Notes under the pieces: generated by a model | Databases searched by the model: none | What the model was told of the DNA's origin: nothing | Seen by the model: the letters and a program-made list of their open reading frames with translations, nothing else | Made by a program: the position numbers and the translations under genes | Assembly: GCF_003228315.1 (NCBI RefSeq) | Contig: NZ_CP029693.1 | Location: 3,647,501 to 3,711,500 of the forward strand | DNA: 64,000 nucleotides | Direction: 5' to 3' | DNA from: Pseudomonas putida | GTDB taxonomy: Bacteria > Pseudomonadota > Gammaproteobacteria > Pseudomonadales > Pseudomonadaceae | Part shown: piece by piece, positions 32,284-43,639 of the stretch | How positions within the stretch are numbered: the first letter of the stretch is position 1 | Layout of the letters: the number at the start of each line of letters is the position of its first letter

Positions 32284-35097
32284 ATGGCATTGAAATCCCC
32301 CGCGTTTCGTAAAAAATTTCCGTTGTTGGTAACCGGCAGTTTGCTGGCCTTGCAACCTCTAGCTACTTCCTTCGTGGTCGCCGGCGAACAGTATGACTGC
32401 TCAGTCTCTGCTTCGGGCGCCTGGGATTGCTCGCCAAAGACGCCAGCGGCTGCATTGCCTCCGCGTCCCGTGCATGACGGCAGTGCCGTTTCCGCTACTG
32501 GTGAAGCTGCGGCCGAAAGCGGTTCCGCTGAAGAAGCTGGCGCCAAGCCTGTACTCGTTACCGAGTCCAAGGGCCGCGGCCTGAAGTCGCGTAGCGCAGA
32601 CTACAGCCACCTCGACTGGGTTCCCCGCGAGCAACTCACAGCAGCTCAATTGGCCGAAACCGGTCCTTACTGCTCTGGTTCCTATATCGAACCGACTCGT
32701 CCTGGCATGAATGACAAGACGAATAAAAGTGACGCGCCAACCTTTATCGGCGCAAAAGCCTCGCGCTATAACTCCGAAGATCAGGTCGGCACACTGGCTG
32801 GTGACGTCGTACTGCGTCAGGGCAGCATGCAGGTCGAGTCCGACGAGGCGAGCCTGTACCAGGCCGAGAGCCGCGCAGAACTGAGTGGTGACGTGCGCAT
32901 CCGCGACAACGGCGCACTGATCGTTGGCGACCACGCCGACGTGCAGCTCGACACCGGTGAGGCCAAGGTCGACAACGCCGAATACGTGATGCACAAGTCC
33001 CGTATCCGCGGTAACGCGCTATACGCCAAGCGTGCCGAGAACGCGATCATCCGCCTCAAGGACGGTACGTACACCACGTGCGAACCGAACAGCAACGCCT
33101 GGCAGCTCAAGGGCAACAACATCACCCTGAACCCGGCCACCGGCTTCGGTACCGCGACCAACGTGACGCTGCGAGTCAAGGACATTCCGGTCCTGTACAC
33201 GCCGTACATCTATTTCCCGATCGACGACCGTCGTCAGTCCGGTTTCCTGCCGCCGACCATCGGCACCGGCAGCGACACCGGCTTCCTGTTGGTCACGCCG
33301 TACTACTTCAACCTGGCACCGAACTACGATGCCACGTTGTATCCACGCTATATGAGCGATCGCGGCCTGTTGATGGAAGGCGAATTCCGTTACCTGACCA
33401 AGTCCAGCGAAGGTCAGTTCGGTGCTGCGTACCTCAACGACGAAAACACTGATCGCAAGCTGCAGAGCGATTACGACAAGACCCGCTACATGTACAACTG
33501 GCAGCACAAGGGCGGTCTTGACTCGCGCGTATTCACGCAAGTCGATTACACCAAGATCAGCGATCCTTATTACTTCCAGGATCTGCAGACTGATCAGATC
33601 GGCGTAAAGAGCGCCGATTATGTGAACCAGCAGGGTTCCGTCACCTATCGTGGCGACAGTTATGTGGCACGTGTGAATGCCCAGCAATACGAGCTGGCAA
33701 CCGTATCGGCCATCACCCCGTATGGGCGTCTGCCACAGATAACCTTTGATGGTGCGCTGCCGTATCATCCGTCAGGCTTGAACTTCGCCTACAACACTGA
33801 AATCGTGCGGTTCGACCGGGACCTGCAGAACGGCAACTTCACTGACGAAGATGGCAATGTGTCGCCGCGCTTGGACAGAAACGTTCAAGGTCTGGCACGC
33901 GCCAATGGCGATCGCCTGAACCTTGCGCCTTCTGTCAGCCTGCCGATGCAAGCGACTTACGGCTTCCTGACGCCAAAGCTCAAGTACCAGTACACGCAGT
34001 ACCAGCTTGACCTCGACAGCATTGGTAAAAGCCAAATTGCGGCTCAAAATCAAGCCGCGGCAGCAGCCGGGACGGAAAATTTCAACGGCAATTTCGGCAG
34101 CAACCAGAACCGTGGCGTTCCAATCGCCAGCATCGACAGTGGCCTGTATTTCGACCGCAACACTTCCTGGTTCGGCAAGAACTTCCGTCAGACACTTGAG
34201 CCACGCCTGTACTATCTCTACGTGCCTGAGAAGGACCAAGTAGATATTCCAGTGTTCGACACCAGCGAATACACGTTCAACTATGCGTCACTCTTCCGCG
34301 ACAACCGGTTCTCCGGCTCCGACCGTGTCGGCGACGAGAACAAATTGTCCCTGGGTGTAACCAGCCGCTGGATCGAAGACAATGGCTTCGAGCGTCAACG
34401 CATCAGCGTTGGCCAAGCTTTGTACTTCAAGGATCGCGAAGTCCAGCTTCCGGGGATCAATCCAAATACGCGTGAAGACGCGCATTCGAACGTTTCTCCT
34501 TACGCGCTGGAATATGAGTATCGCTGGAATCGTGATTGGCGTACTACCGCCGATTACAACTGGGACCCGGACAGCCGCAGCCCTCGCTCGGGTAGCGCGA
34601 TGTTCCACTACCAGCCTGAAGACAACCCGAACAAGGTTATCAATGCGGGCTATCGCTACCGTAACGACCAGGTCCGCTACGACCAAAATACCGGCCAATG
34701 GACTGTGGGTGGTGGAAACCTGGGTGTTGAAGGCCAACCTGGCTTCGTGAAGGACTACTACAAGATCGAACAGCACGACTTCTCTGTAATCTGGCCCGTA
34801 GTACCGCAATGGAACGCCATCAGTCGCTGGCAGTACGACTACAACCGCAACCGTACACTGGAAGCCTTCGGTGGCTTCGAGTACGACAACTGCTGCTGGA
34901 AGCTGCGCCTGATCAACCGTTACTGGGTTTCCTATGACGAGTTCAATCAAGACGTTGCGCAAAACGAAAAAGGCGACCATGGCGTCTTCCTCCAAATTGT
35001 TCTGAAGGGACTCGGCGGCCTCACCGGCGCCAAGGTAGAGAGCTTCCTCGACAAAGGCATTCAAGGTTATCGTGAACGTGAAGACCAAGCTTTCTGA
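32284..35097 (+). CDS. lptD: LPS-assembly protein LptD
   Basis: LptD is the outer-membrane barrel that, with LptE, places lipopolysaccharide in the outer leaflet. The 937-aa precursor has a signal peptide (about 1-33), N-terminal cysteines in [14 protein letters not shown], a beta-jellyroll (OstA) region (about 165-300) and a large barrel. C-terminal cysteines lie in [15 protein letters not shown]; their disulfides with the N-terminal pair are needed for function in E. coli. ATG at 32284 is preferred over the long upstream frame that runs antisense through amgK. surA overlaps its end. Confidence 0.97.
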   Translation: MALKSPAFRKKFPLLVTGSLLALQPLATSFVVAGEQYDCSVSASGAWDCSPKTPAAALPPRPVHDGSAVSATGEAAAESGSAEEAGAKPVLVTESKGRGLKSRSADYSHLDWVPREQLTAAQLAETGPYCSGSYIEPTRPGMNDKTNKSDAPTFIGAKASRYNSEDQVGTLAGDVVLRQGSMQVESDEASLYQAESRAELSGDVRIRDNGALIVGDHADVQLDTGEAKVDNAEYVMHKSRIRGNALYAKRAENAIIRLKDGTYTTCEPNSNAWQLKGNNITLNPATGFGTATNVTLRVKDIPVLYTPYIYFPIDDRRQSGFLPPTIGTGSDTGFLLVTPYYFNLAPNYDATLYPRYMSDRGLLMEGEFRYLTKSSEGQFGAAYLNDENTDRKLQSDYDKTRYMYNWQHKGGLDSRVFTQVDYTKISDPYYFQDLQTDQIGVKSADYVNQQGSVTYRGDSYVARVNAQQYELATVSAITPYGRLPQITFDGALPYHPSGLNFAYNTEIVRFDRDLQNGNFTDEDGNVSPRLDRNVQGLARANGDRLNLAPSVSLPMQATYGFLTPKLKYQYTQYQLDLDSIGKSQIAAQNQAAAAAGTENFNGNFGSNQNRGVPIASIDSGLYFDRNTSWFGKNFRQTLEPRLYYLYVPEKDQVDIPVFDTSEYTFNYASLFRDNRFSGSDRVGDENKLSLGVTSRWIEDNGFERQRISVGQALYFKDREVQLPGINPNTREDAHSNVSPYALEYEYRWNRDWRTTADYNWDPDSRSPRSGSAMFHYQPEDNPNKVINAGYRYRNDQVRYDQNTGQWTVGGGNLGVEGQPGFVKDYYKIEQHDFSVIWPVVPQWNAISRWQYDYNRNRTLEAFGGFEYDNCCWKLRLINRYWVSYDEFNQDVAQNEKGDHGVFLQIVLKGLGGLTGAKVESFLDKGIQGYREREDQAF

Positions 35098-36394
35098 TTG
35101 TCTGCGCCCGCTGATGCTGGGCGCGCTGTTCCTGAGTACTGCGGCCAGCGCCGCAGTACAGTCCATCGATAAAGTGGTGGCCATCGTCGACAACGACGTG
35201 GTCATGCAGAGTCAACTGGATCAACGGGTTCATGAAGTCCAGCAAACCATCGCCAAGCGTGGTTCGGCCGTACCGCCAGCCAGCGTGCTGGAGCAGCAGG
35301 TTCTTGAACGCCTGATCGTCGAAAACCTGCAACTGCAGATCGGCGAGCGTTCCGGCATCCGCATCACCGATGAAGAGCTGAACCAGGCTGTCGGCACCAT
35401 CGCCCAGCGTAACAACATGTCGGTCGAGCAATTCCGCGCCGCCCTGACTCGCGACGGCCTGTCTTACGACGACGCCCGCGAGCAGATCCGCCGTGAAATG
35501 GTCATCAGCCGCGTACGTCAGCGTCGCGTGGCAGAGCGCATCCAGGTCACCGAGCAGGAAGTGAAGAATTTCCTGGCTTCGGACCTTGGCAAGATGCAGC
35601 TGTCCGAAGAGTTCCGACTGGCCAATATCCTGATTCCTACGCCGGAAAGCGCAAGCTCCGACGCCATTCAGGCAGCAGCCAAACAGGCTGACGCGGTTTA
35701 CCAGCAACTCAAGCAAGGCGCTGACTTTGGCCAGCTTGCCATTGCCAAATCCGCCAGTGAAACTGCACTGGAAGGCGGCGACATGGGCTGGCGCAAAGCC
35801 GCTCAATTGCCACCTCCCTTCGATCGCCTGCTGAGCACCATGGCCGTGGGTGACATCACCCAGCCAATGCGCACACCAGGCGGGTTCATCATCCTGAAAG
35901 TCACCGACAAGCGTGGCGGCGGCGCTCAGGTGCGTGACGAAGTGCATGTGCGGCACATCCTGGTCAAACCGAGCCCGATTCGTGACGAGGCCAAGACCAA
36001 GGCTCTGGCTGAGTCGCTCTATGCCCGTATCCAGTCCGGTGAAGATTTCGGCGAACTGGCGAAAAGCTTCTCGGAAGACCCGGGTTCGGCCCTCAACGGC
36101 GGCGACTTGAACTGGATCGATCCAAGCGTACTGGTCCCGGAATTCCGCGAAGTGATGGCCAAGACCCCACAAGGTCAGCTGTCCAAGCCATTCCAGACCC
36201 AGTATGGCTGGCACGTACTGGAAGTCCTTGGCCGTCGCGCCACTGACAGCACCACCCAGGCGCGTGAGCAGCAGGCAATGACCGTACTGCGTAACCGCAA
36301 ATACGACGAAGAGCTGCAAACCTGGCTGCGTCAGATCCGTGACGAAGCGTACGTGGAAATCAAACTCCCTGGCGCCGACCAGGCAGCGCAGTGA
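35072..36394 (+). CDS. surA: Periplasmic peptidyl-prolyl isomerase and chaperone SurA
   Basis: SurA helps outer-membrane proteins such as LptD fold in the periplasm. The 440-aa precursor has a signal peptide (about 1-28, ending AASAA), a SurA_N domain (about 30-145, [16 protein letters not shown]), and two parvulin PPIase domains (about 180-280 and 290-390, each with a GG.MGW or GGDLNW motif). It begins at GTG 35072, with AAGG 5 bp upstream, overlapping lptD by 26 bp; an alternative GTG lies at 35078. The lptD-surA-pdxA-rsmA-apaGH order is conserved in gammaproteobacteria. Confidence 0.96.
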   Translation: MNVKTKLSDCLRPLMLGALFLSTAASAAVQSIDKVVAIVDNDVVMQSQLDQRVHEVQQTIAKRGSAVPPASVLEQQVLERLIVENLQLQIGERSGIRITDEELNQAVGTIAQRNNMSVEQFRAALTRDGLSYDDAREQIRREMVISRVRQRRVAERIQVTEQEVKNFLASDLGKMQLSEEFRLANILIPTPESASSDAIQAAAKQADAVYQQLKQGADFGQLAIAKSASETALEGGDMGWRKAAQLPPPFDRLLSTMAVGDITQPMRTPGGFIILKVTDKRGGGAQVRDEVHVRHILVKPSPIRDEAKTKALAESLYARIQSGEDFGELAKSFSEDPGSALNGGDLNWIDPSVLVPEFREVMAKTPQGQLSKPFQTQYGWHVLEVLGRRATDSTTQAREQQAMTVLRNRKYDEELQTWLRQIRDEAYVEIKLPGADQAAQ

Positions 36395-37380
36395 AACCCA
36401 AACGTTTCGCGCTGACCCCCGGCGAACCGGCCGGCATAGGTCCAGACCTGTGCCTGCTGCTCGCCTCGCAAGCACAGCCACACCCCCTGATTGCCATCAC
36501 CAGTCGCGACCTGCTCCTTGAGCGGGCCGCGCAACTGGGCGTGGCAGTCGACTTGCTGCCGGTCACCCCGGACAGCTGGCCAGATGTTCCTGCGCCGGCA
36601 AATAACCTGTATGTCTGGGATACACCACTGAACGCCAGGGTCGTTGCCGGGCAACTGGACAAGGCCAATGCAGCTTTCGTACTGGAAACCCTGACTCGAG
36701 CTGGCCAAGGCTGCCTGGACGGGCATTTCGCCGGGATGATCACCGCACCTGTGCACAAGGGTGTGATCAACGAGTCCGGCATTGCCTTTTCCGGGCACAC
36801 CGAGTTTCTGGCCGACCTGACCCACACCGCGCAAGTGGTCATGATGCTTGCCACACGCGGATTGCGCGTGGCACTGGTCACCACTCACCTGCCGCTGCGA
36901 GAGATTGCTGATGCAATCACACCGGAGCGTCTGGAGCGAGTTACGCGAATCCTGCATACCGACCTGCAGGAAAAATTCGGCATCGCCCAGCCTCGCATTC
37001 TGGTCTGTGGGCTCAATCCCCACGCCGGCGAAGGCGGACACCTGGGTCATGAAGAAATCGATATCATCGAACCCACACTGGAGCGCCTGCGCGGCGAAGG
37101 CATGGACCTGCGCGGTCCCCTGCCCGCCGACACGCTGTTTACCCCCAAATATCTGGAGCACTGCGACGCAGTGCTGGCGATGTACCATGACCAGGGCCTG
37201 CCTGTGCTGAAATACAAAGGCTTCGGCGCTGCCGTCAACGTGACCCTCGGTTTGCCGATCATCCGCACATCGGTCGACCATGGCACCGCCCTGGACCTGG
37301 CCGGCAGCGGCAAGATCGATACCGGCAGCCTGCAAGTCGCCCTGGAAACTGCCTACCAGATGGCCGAGACCCGTTTATGA
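36391..37380 (+). CDS. pdxA: 4-hydroxythreonine-4-phosphate dehydrogenase
   Basis: PdxA oxidises 4-phosphohydroxy-L-threonine in pyridoxal phosphate synthesis. The 329-aa metal-dependent NAD enzyme has [12 protein letters not shown] (residues 9-20), [27 protein letters not shown] and [12 protein letters not shown], which hold the metal-binding histidines. It starts with GTG overlapping the surA stop by 4 bp (GTGA) and overlaps rsmA by 4 bp, so translation is tightly coupled. Confidence 0.97.
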   Translation: MKPKRFALTPGEPAGIGPDLCLLLASQAQPHPLIAITSRDLLLERAAQLGVAVDLLPVTPDSWPDVPAPANNLYVWDTPLNARVVAGQLDKANAAFVLETLTRAGQGCLDGHFAGMITAPVHKGVINESGIAFSGHTEFLADLTHTAQVVMMLATRGLRVALVTTHLPLREIADAITPERLERVTRILHTDLQEKFGIAQPRILVCGLNPHAGEGGHLGHEEIDIIEPTLERLRGEGMDLRGPLPADTLFTPKYLEHCDAVLAMYHDQGLPVLKYKGFGAAVNVTLGLPIIRTSVDHGTALDLAGSGKIDTGSLQVALETAYQMAETRL

Positions 37381-38195
37381 CCGAGCAATACCAACACAAG
37401 GCGCGCAAACGCTTTGGCCAGAACTTTCTGCACGATGCCGGCGTTATCGACCGGATCCTGCGCTCCATTCACGCCAAGCCTGAAGACCGGATGCTGGAAA
37501 TCGGCCCGGGCCAGGGCGCGCTGACCGCCGGCCTGCTCGGCAGTGGCGCCCAGCTTGACGTGGTGGAGCTGGACAAGGACCTGATTCCGATCCTCAACCA
37601 GCAGTTCGCCGGCAAGAGCAACTTCAACCTGCATCAAGGCGATGCGCTGAAGTTCGACTTCAACAGCCTGAACGCGGCTCCGAACAGCCTGCGCGTGGTG
37701 GGCAACCTGCCCTACAACATTTCCACCCCACTGATCTTCCACCTCCTGCACAACTCGCACCTGATTCGCGATATGCATTTCATGCTGCAAAAGGAAGTGG
37801 TTGAGCGTCTGGCGGCAGGCCCGGGCGGTGGTGACTGGGGCCGTTTGTCGATCATGGTCCAGTACCACTGCCGGGTTGAGCACCTGTTCAACGTAGGCCC
37901 GGGCGCATTCAACCCGCCACCGAAAGTCGACTCGGCCATTGTGCGCCTGGTGCCCCACGCCGTACTGCCACACCCGGCCAAGGACCATCGGCTGCTGGAG
38001 CGCGTGGTGCGCGAAGCGTTCAACCAGCGCCGCAAAACCCTGCGCAATACCCTCAAGTTGCTGCTGAGCAACGCCGAAATCGAAGCTGCCGGCGTCGATG
38101 GCAGCTTGCGTCCGGAGCAACTGGATCTGGCAGCCTTCGTGCGCCTGGCCGACAAACTCAGCGAACAGTCTCAGCAGAAGACTACCGACGCCTGA
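37377..38195 (+). CDS. rsmA: 16S rRNA dimethyladenosine transferase KsgA
   Basis: RsmA (KsgA) dimethylates two adjacent adenosines near the 3' end of 16S rRNA during 30S maturation. The 272-aa methyltransferase has the SAM-binding motif [10 protein letters not shown], the acidic VVELDKDL, and catalytic NLPYNIS. The N-terminal [11 protein letters not shown] is typical. ATGA overlap with pdxA. It is separated by 123 bp from apaG. Confidence 0.97.
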   Translation: MTEQYQHKARKRFGQNFLHDAGVIDRILRSIHAKPEDRMLEIGPGQGALTAGLLGSGAQLDVVELDKDLIPILNQQFAGKSNFNLHQGDALKFDFNSLNAAPNSLRVVGNLPYNISTPLIFHLLHNSHLIRDMHFMLQKEVVERLAAGPGGGDWGRLSIMVQYHCRVEHLFNVGPGAFNPPPKVDSAIVRLVPHAVLPHPAKDHRLLERVVREAFNQRRKTLRNTLKLLLSNAEIEAAGVDGSLRPEQLDLAAFVRLADKLSEQSQQKTTDA

Positions 38196-38318
38196 CAGCT
38201 CCCAAGCGCCATCGGGTAGGACACCAGCACTCATGTCTGGTTTACTACCCGATACTTGGCCTAGACTGATCTGAATCAGCTACGCCCCGCGTCCCGCTTA
38301 GTTTTTAAGGCCCCTTGC

Positions 38319-38699
38319 ATGTCCGATCCTCGTTATCAGGTCGACGTCAGCGTCGTCACCCGCTATCTGGCAGAACAATCGCAACCCGAACAAGACCGCT
38401 TTGCCTTCGCCTACACCATCACCGTGCAAAACAATGGCCTGATTCCGGCCAAACTGCTGTCACGGCACTGGGTCATCACCGATGGCGACGGGCATGTCGA
38501 AGAGGTTCGCGGTGCGGGTGTGGTCGGCCAGCAACCGCTGATCGAAGCCGGCAAGAGCCACACCTACAGCAGCGGCACCGTCATGACCACCAAGGTGGGT
38601 ACCATGCAGGGCAGCTATCAAATGATTGCCGACGACGGTAAGCATTTCGACGCCATCATCGCCCCGTTCCGCCTGGCGGTGCCCGGAGCCTTGCACTGA
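38319..38699 (+). CDS. apaG: ApaG (CorD) domain protein
   Basis: The 126-aa fibronectin-III-like ApaG protein is linked to divalent cation resistance and found beside apaH in proteobacteria; its biochemical role is unsettled. Family features YTITVQNNG and [10 protein letters not shown], and the glycine-rich [14 protein letters not shown] (residues 61-74), are present. Its stop overlaps the apaH start by 1 bp (TGATG). Confidence 0.95.
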   Translation: MSDPRYQVDVSVVTRYLAEQSQPEQDRFAFAYTITVQNNGLIPAKLLSRHWVITDGDGHVEEVRGAGVVGQQPLIEAGKSHTYSSGTVMTTKVGTMQGSYQMIADDGKHFDAIIAPFRLAVPGALH

Positions 38700-39583
38700 T
38701 GGCGACGTACGCGGTTGGCGACCTGCAAGGCTGCCTTGAAGCGTTGCAATGCCTGCTCAAGCAAGTCGCGTTCGACCCGGCAAAAGATCGTCTATGGCTG
38801 GTGGGCGACCTGGTCAACCGCGGCCCTCAATCGCTGGATACCTTGCGTTTCCTCTATAGCATCCGTGAATCACTGGTTTGCGTGCTGGGCAACCACGATC
38901 TGCACCTTCTGGCCGCCGGACAAAACATCGAGCGCCTGAAGAAAGCCGATACCCTGCGTGAAATCATCGACGCACCGGATCGCGCCGAGCTGCTGGACTG
39001 GCTACGTCAGCAAAAACTCATGCATTACGACGAACAACGCAACATCGCCCTGGTCCATGCCGGCATTCCACCGCAGTGGTCGCTGCGCAAAGCCTTGAAG
39101 CACGCTGCCGAGGTCGAGACAGCCTTGCGCGATGACAACCTGTTTCCGCCCTATCTGGATGGCATGTACGGCAACGATCCGGCGAAATGGGACAATGACC
39201 TCAAAGGCGTGACCCGCCTGCGGGTGATCACCAACTATTTCACCCGGATGCGCTTCTGCACCGCCGAAGGCAAGCTTGATCTCAAGAGCAAGGAAGGCCT
39301 CGACAGCGCACCGCCGGGTTACAAGCCCTGGTTCCAGCACAAGGACCGCAAGACCAAGGATGTGAACATCATTTTTGGTCACTGGGCCGCGCTGGAAGGC
39401 AAAGTCCTTGAACCGGGCGTCTCGGCCCTCGACACCGGCTGCGTATGGGGCGGCGCCCTGACCCTGATGAATGTCGACAGCGCCGAACGCCTGTCCTGCA
39501 AATGCGACGAGCACGGCCATGTCGCCAAGCCAGCAGTCGCCCCACTTGTTTCCGAACCATCGCCAGCCAGCGCCCCGCGCTAG
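38699..39583 (+). CDS. apaH: Symmetrical bis(5'-nucleosyl)-tetraphosphatase
   Basis: ApaH splits Ap4A into two ADP and removes Np4 caps from RNA. The 294-aa calcineurin-like phosphatase has the metal motifs GDLQGC (7-12), [12 protein letters not shown] and VHAGIPP, and GHWAALEG near residue 230. The last about 22 residues ([20 protein letters not shown]) are a Pro/Ala tail beyond the domain. It is the last gene of the lptD-to-apaH run; glpE follows after 33 bp. Confidence 0.96.
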   Translation: MATYAVGDLQGCLEALQCLLKQVAFDPAKDRLWLVGDLVNRGPQSLDTLRFLYSIRESLVCVLGNHDLHLLAAGQNIERLKKADTLREIIDAPDRAELLDWLRQQKLMHYDEQRNIALVHAGIPPQWSLRKALKHAAEVETALRDDNLFPPYLDGMYGNDPAKWDNDLKGVTRLRVITNYFTRMRFCTAEGKLDLKSKEGLDSAPPGYKPWFQHKDRKTKDVNIIFGHWAALEGKVLEPGVSALDTGCVWGGALTLMNVDSAERLSCKCDEHGHVAKPAVAPLVSEPSPASAPR

Positions 39584-39616
39584 ACTGCGCGTTCAGCCGA
39601 GCCACAGGAGCCCGCC

Positions 39617-39946
39617 ATGAGCGAATTCAAACGCATCCCCCCGGAACAGGCCCATGCCCTGCGCGAACAAGGCGCAGTGGTGGTCGACATCCGTGACCCC
39701 GCCACTTATGCCGCCCTGCACATCAGCGGCTCAAAGCATCTGGACAACCACTCGGTTGCCGACTTCATTCGCGGCGCCGACCTTGATGCGCCAACCGTGG
39801 TGGTCTGCTATCACGGCAACTCCAGCCAGAGCGCAGCCGCCTACCTGATCAGCCAGGGCTTCTCCGACGTTTACAGCATGGATGGCGGTTTTGAGCTGTG
39901 GCGTACGACTTTTCCTTCGGAAACGGCGCAAGGCACTTCCGAATAA
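39617..39946 (+). CDS. glpE: Thiosulfate sulfurtransferase GlpE (rhodanese)
   Basis: GlpE is a single-domain rhodanese that moves sulfane sulfur from thiosulfate to cyanide or thiol acceptors. The 109-aa protein has the active-site loop CYHGNSS with C64, and the flanking [15 protein letters not shown]. Length and loop match GlpE. An AGGAG site precedes the ATG. Physiological acceptors are unknown from sequence. Confidence 0.93.
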   Translation: MSEFKRIPPEQAHALREQGAVVVDIRDPATYAALHISGSKHLDNHSVADFIRGADLDAPTVVVCYHGNSSQSAAAYLISQGFSDVYSMDGGFELWRTTFPSETAQGTSE

Positions 39947-40053
39947 TTTTTTTGTAACGCGCAAGCCCACGGCTTGCGCGGGCTGGCGAGGTGGCAGACG
40001 AACGGTCAGCTCCAACTAATTGCGTATCTCGCCTTTACCTCCTGAATTCCCAA

Positions 40054-40065
40054 CTATCCTTAAGC
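40054..40065 (+). promoter_or_regulatory. Candidate RpoS-type -10 upstream of prkA
   Basis: CTATCCTTAAG lies about 190 bp before the prkA ATG, in the otherwise gene-free 39947-40243 stretch. It resembles the extended sigma-S -10 (CTATACT). There is no convincing -35, which is common for sigma-S promoters. This would agree with the stationary-phase role of the prkA-yeaH-spoVR cluster. Confidence 0.35.
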
Positions 40066-40243
40066 GCAGGCCATCCAAAACAGGGGAGAGCCGGTACACC
40101 GGCGCGCGGATCATCGGGAGTAGCTTTCGGAGTAGTCAACTTCGGAAGGTTTCTGGGGGGTAAACAGCAACCGCCTGTTCGGTTGCTGCCAGCATCGACT
40201 GAGTGATCCGGCGTCGGCTCCACGTATCGAGCGAGGTGACGTC

Positions 40244-42166
40244 ATGAGTATCTTTAGCCACTTCCAACAACGTTTCGAGTCCACACGCCAGGAAGAATTC
40301 TCGCTGCAAGAATATCTGGAACTGTGCAAAAAGGACCGTAGCGCCTACGCTTCCGCCGCCGAGCGCCTGCTCCTGGCCATCGGTGAACCCGAGTTGCTCG
40401 ACACCTCGACCAACTCGAGACTGTCGCGGATCTTCTCCAACAAGGTCATCCGCCGTTATCCGGCCTTTGAAGACTTCCACGGGATGGAAGAATGCATCGA
40501 CCAGATCGTGTCGTATTTCCGCCACGCCGCTCAGGGCCTGGAAGAGAAGAAACAGATTCTCTATCTGCTCGGCCCTGTCGGTGGCGGTAAATCGTCCCTG
40601 GCCGAGAAGCTCAAACAACTGATGGAAAGAGTGCCCTTCTACGCGATCAAGGGCTCGCCGGTTTTCGAATCACCTCTGGGTCTGTTCAACGCCACTGAAG
40701 ATGGCGCCATCCTCGAGGAAGACTTCGGTATTCCACGTCGTTACCTGAACACCATCATGTCGCCGTGGGCCACCAAGCGTCTCGCCGAATTCGGCGGTGA
40801 CATCAGCCAGTTCCGCGTGGTGAAACTCTACCCGTCGATCCTCAACCAGATCGCAGTGGCCAAAACCGAGCCGGGAGATGAAAACAACCAGGACATCTCG
40901 GCACTGGTGGGCAAGGTCGATATCCGCAAACTGGAAGAATTCCCACAGAACGATGCCGACGCCTACAGCTACTCGGGCGCCCTGTGCCGGGCCAACCAGG
41001 GCCTGATGGAATTCGTCGAAATGTTCAAGGCCCCCATCAAGGTGCTGCACCCACTGCTGACCGCTACCCAGGAAGGCAACTACAACAGCACGGAAGGTCT
41101 GGGGGCGATTCCGTTTACCGGGATCCTGCTGGCCCACTCCAACGAATCGGAATGGCATACCTTCCGCAACAACAAGAACAACGAAGCGTTCATCGACCGG
41201 ATCTACATCGTCAAAGTGCCGTACTGCCTGCGGGTCAGCGACGAAGTGAAGATCTACGACAAACTGCTGTTCAACAGCTCCCTGGCCAAGGCTCATTGCG
41301 CTCCTGACACCCTGAAGATGCTCGCCCAGTTCACCGTGCTCTCTCGTCTGAAGGAGCCGGAAAACTCCAACATCTATTCCAAGATGCGCGTGTATGACGG
41401 CGAAAACCTCAAGGACACCGATCCGAAGGCCAAGTCGATCCAGGAATATCGTGACAACGCCGGTGTCGACGAAGGCATGAACGGTCTGTCGACCCGCTTT
41501 GCGTTCAAGATCCTGTCGAAGGTCTTCAACTTCGATCCGCACGAGATCGCCGCCAACCCAGTGCACTTGCTCTACGTGCTGGAGCAACAGATCGAACAGG
41601 AACAGTTCCAGGCGGAAACCCGCGAACGCTACCTGCGCTACCTCAAGGAGTATCTGGCTCCACGCTATATCGAATTCATCGGCAAGGAGATCCAGACCGC
41701 CTATCTCGAGTCTTACAGCGAATACGGGCAAAACATCTTCGATCGTTACGTGCTGTACGCCGACTTCTGGATCCAGGACCAGGAATACCGCGACCCGGAA
41801 ACCGGCGAAATCCTCAACCGCGTGGCACTCAACGAGGAACTGGAAAAAATCGAGAAACCGGCCGGCATCAGCAATCCGAAGGATTTCCGCAACGAAATCG
41901 TCAACTTCGTATTGCGCGCCCGGGCCAACAACAACGGCAAGAACCCGACCTGGCTCAGCTACGAAAAACTGCGGGTGGTCATCGAGAAAAAAATGTTCTC
42001 CAACACCGAGGACCTGCTGCCGGTCATCAGCTTCAATGCCAAGGCCAGCAAAGAAGACCAGCAGAAGCACAACGACTTTGTCACTCGGATGGTCGAACGG
42101 GGCTACACCGACAAACAGGTACGACTGCTGTCCGAGTGGTATCTGCGGGTCAGAAAGTCCCAGTAA
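40244..42166 (+). CDS. prkA: PrkA family serine protein kinase (YeaG)
   Basis: PrkA is an AAA+ ATPase/Ser-Thr kinase tied to stationary-phase and nitrogen-stress survival. The 640-aa protein has a P-loop GPVGGGKSS (110-118), an AAA core (about 75-390) with AHSNESEW and AFIDRIYIVKVPYCLR, and a C-terminal PrkA domain (about 400-640). The length is typical of YeaG. It heads a three-gene cluster with yeaH and spoVR, the usual partners in proteobacteria. Confidence 0.96.
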   Translation: MSIFSHFQQRFESTRQEEFSLQEYLELCKKDRSAYASAAERLLLAIGEPELLDTSTNSRLSRIFSNKVIRRYPAFEDFHGMEECIDQIVSYFRHAAQGLEEKKQILYLLGPVGGGKSSLAEKLKQLMERVPFYAIKGSPVFESPLGLFNATEDGAILEEDFGIPRRYLNTIMSPWATKRLAEFGGDISQFRVVKLYPSILNQIAVAKTEPGDENNQDISALVGKVDIRKLEEFPQNDADAYSYSGALCRANQGLMEFVEMFKAPIKVLHPLLTATQEGNYNSTEGLGAIPFTGILLAHSNESEWHTFRNNKNNEAFIDRIYIVKVPYCLRVSDEVKIYDKLLFNSSLAKAHCAPDTLKMLAQFTVLSRLKEPENSNIYSKMRVYDGENLKDTDPKAKSIQEYRDNAGVDEGMNGLSTRFAFKILSKVFNFDPHEIAANPVHLLYVLEQQIEQEQFQAETRERYLRYLKEYLAPRYIEFIGKEIQTAYLESYSEYGQNIFDRYVLYADFWIQDQEYRDPETGEILNRVALNEELEKIEKPAGISNPKDFRNEIVNFVLRARANNNGKNPTWLSYEKLRVVIEKKMFSNTEDLLPVISFNAKASKEDQQKHNDFVTRMVERGYTDKQVRLLSEWYLRVRKSQ

Positions 42167-42196
42167 CCCGCCGCCGGCAAGACCGGTTGTCGTCAG

Positions 42197-42238
42197 CCGG
42201 AGGCCTGTCTACGCATTTTCTGCTACACAGGCCTCTGG
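42197..42238. other. Stable hairpin between prkA and yeaH
   Basis: Arms 42197-42208 and 42227-42238 (CCGGAGGCCTGT and ACAGGCCTCTGG) give 12 pairs with one G-U and an 18-nt loop. There is no T-run, so this is not a normal terminator; it may set relative mRNA levels within the cluster. Confidence 0.5.
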
Positions 42239-42367
42239 AAGGTGTTCGAAAGTCGGTAGCGAGGTTCATGCAGTATCCACGGCGCTTGGGGGAGCGTGCA
42301 TATCCCTTGGCACTTGGCGTGCTGCCTGATCGCTCGCCCCTTTCGGGACAGCTTCTAAGGAGCAGTC

Positions 42368-43639
42368 ATGAGCTATGTGATCGACCGACGTCTCAATGGC
42401 AAGAACAAGAGCACGGTAAACCGTCAGCGGTTTCTGCGGCGTTATCGTGACCACATCAAAAAGGCCGTCGAAGAGGCAGTCAGCCGGCGCTCCATCACGG
42501 ATATGGAACACGGCGAGCAAATCAGCATTCCCGGTCGCGACATCGATGAGCCGGTACTTCACCATGGTCGCGGTGGCAAACAGACCGTCGTGCATCCCGG
42601 CAACAAGGAATTCACCAGCGGCGAGCACATCGCGCGTCCGCCGGGAGGTGGCGGAGGCCGGGGGCCGGGCAAGGCCGGTAATTCGGGTGAAGGGATGGAC
42701 GAGTTCGTCTTCCAGATCACCCAGGAGGAGTTCCTCGAGTTCATGTTCGAGGATCTTGAATTGCCCAACCTGGTCAAACGCAACCTGACCGGTACCGACA
42801 CGTTCAAGACTGTGCGCGCCGGGATCAGCAACGAAGGCAATCCGTCGCGGATCAATATTATCCGTACGCTGCGTTCGGCCCATGCGCGGCGTATTGCCCT
42901 GTCCGGCAGCAGCCGCGCGAAACTGCGCGAAGCCAAGGAAGAACTTCTGCGAATCAAGCAGGAAGAACCAGACAATTTCGGCGATATCCAGAAACTCGAA
43001 GCCGAAATCGAAAAACTCAGCGCGCGAATTCATCGCGTGCCATTCCTCGATACGTTCGACCTCAAATACAACCTGCTCATCAAACAACCCAACCCCAGCT
43101 CGAAGGCGGTGATGTTCTGCCTGATGGACGTGTCTGGCTCCATGACCCAGGCAACCAAGGACATCGCCAAGCGCTTCTTCATCCTGCTGTATCTGTTCCT
43201 GAAGCGTAACTACGACAAGATCGACGTAGTCTTCATCCGTCACCACACCAGCGCCCGCGAAGTGGACGAAGAGGAGTTTTTCTATTCCCGCGAAACCGGC
43301 GGGACCATCGTATCCAGCGCCCTGAAACTGATGCAGGAGATCATGGCCGAGCGCTATCCCGCCAATGAATGGAACATCTACGCCGCCCAGGCCTCCGATG
43401 GTGACAACTGGAACGATGACTCGCCGATCTGCCGCGACATCCTGATCAACCAGATCATGCCATTCGTGCAGTACTACACTTACGTAGAGATCACCCCGCG
43501 CGAACATCAGGCCCTGTGGTTCGAATACGAGCGCATTGCCGAAGCCTTTTCCGACACTTTTGCCCAGCAACAACTGGTCTCGGCCGGAGATATCTACCCG
43601 GTCTTCCGTGAACTCTTCCAGCGCAGGTTAGTGACATGA
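42368..43639 (+). CDS. yeaH: YeaH/YhbH family protein (DUF444)
   Basis: This partner of the PrkA kinase has unknown biochemistry. The 423-aa protein has a basic N-terminus ([14 protein letters not shown]), a glycine-rich linker (93-105, [10 protein letters not shown]), a coiled region rich in Glu/Lys (185-220), and a von Willebrand factor A-like domain with the MIDAS motif DVSGS (254-258) that binds metal. It overlaps the spoVR start by 4 bp, so YeaH and SpoVR translation are coupled. Confidence 0.94.
   Translation: MSYVIDRRLNGKNKSTVNRQRFLRRYRDHIKKAVEEAVSRRSITDMEHGEQISIPGRDIDEPVLHHGRGGKQTVVHPGNKEFTSGEHIARPPGGGGGRGPGKAGNSGEGMDEFVFQITQEEFLEFMFEDLELPNLVKRNLTGTDTFKTVRAGISNEGNPSRINIIRTLRSAHARRIALSGSSRAKLREAKEELLRIKQEEPDNFGDIQKLEAEIEKLSARIHRVPFLDTFDLKYNLLIKQPNPSSKAVMFCLMDVSGSMTQATKDIAKRFFILLYLFLKRNYDKIDVVFIRHHTSAREVDEEEFFYSRETGGTIVSSALKLMQEIMAERYPANEWNIYAAQASDGDNWNDDSPICRDILINQIMPFVQYYTYVEITPREHQALWFEYERIAEAFSDTFAQQQLVSAGDIYPVFRELFQRRLVT

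Noticed and set aside
35021..36481. A 486-codon minus-strand frame
   Set aside because: It is antisense to surA, whose signal peptide and parvulin domains are clear.
40670..42070. A 466-codon minus-strand frame
   Set aside because: It is antisense to prkA and lacks start signals or motifs.
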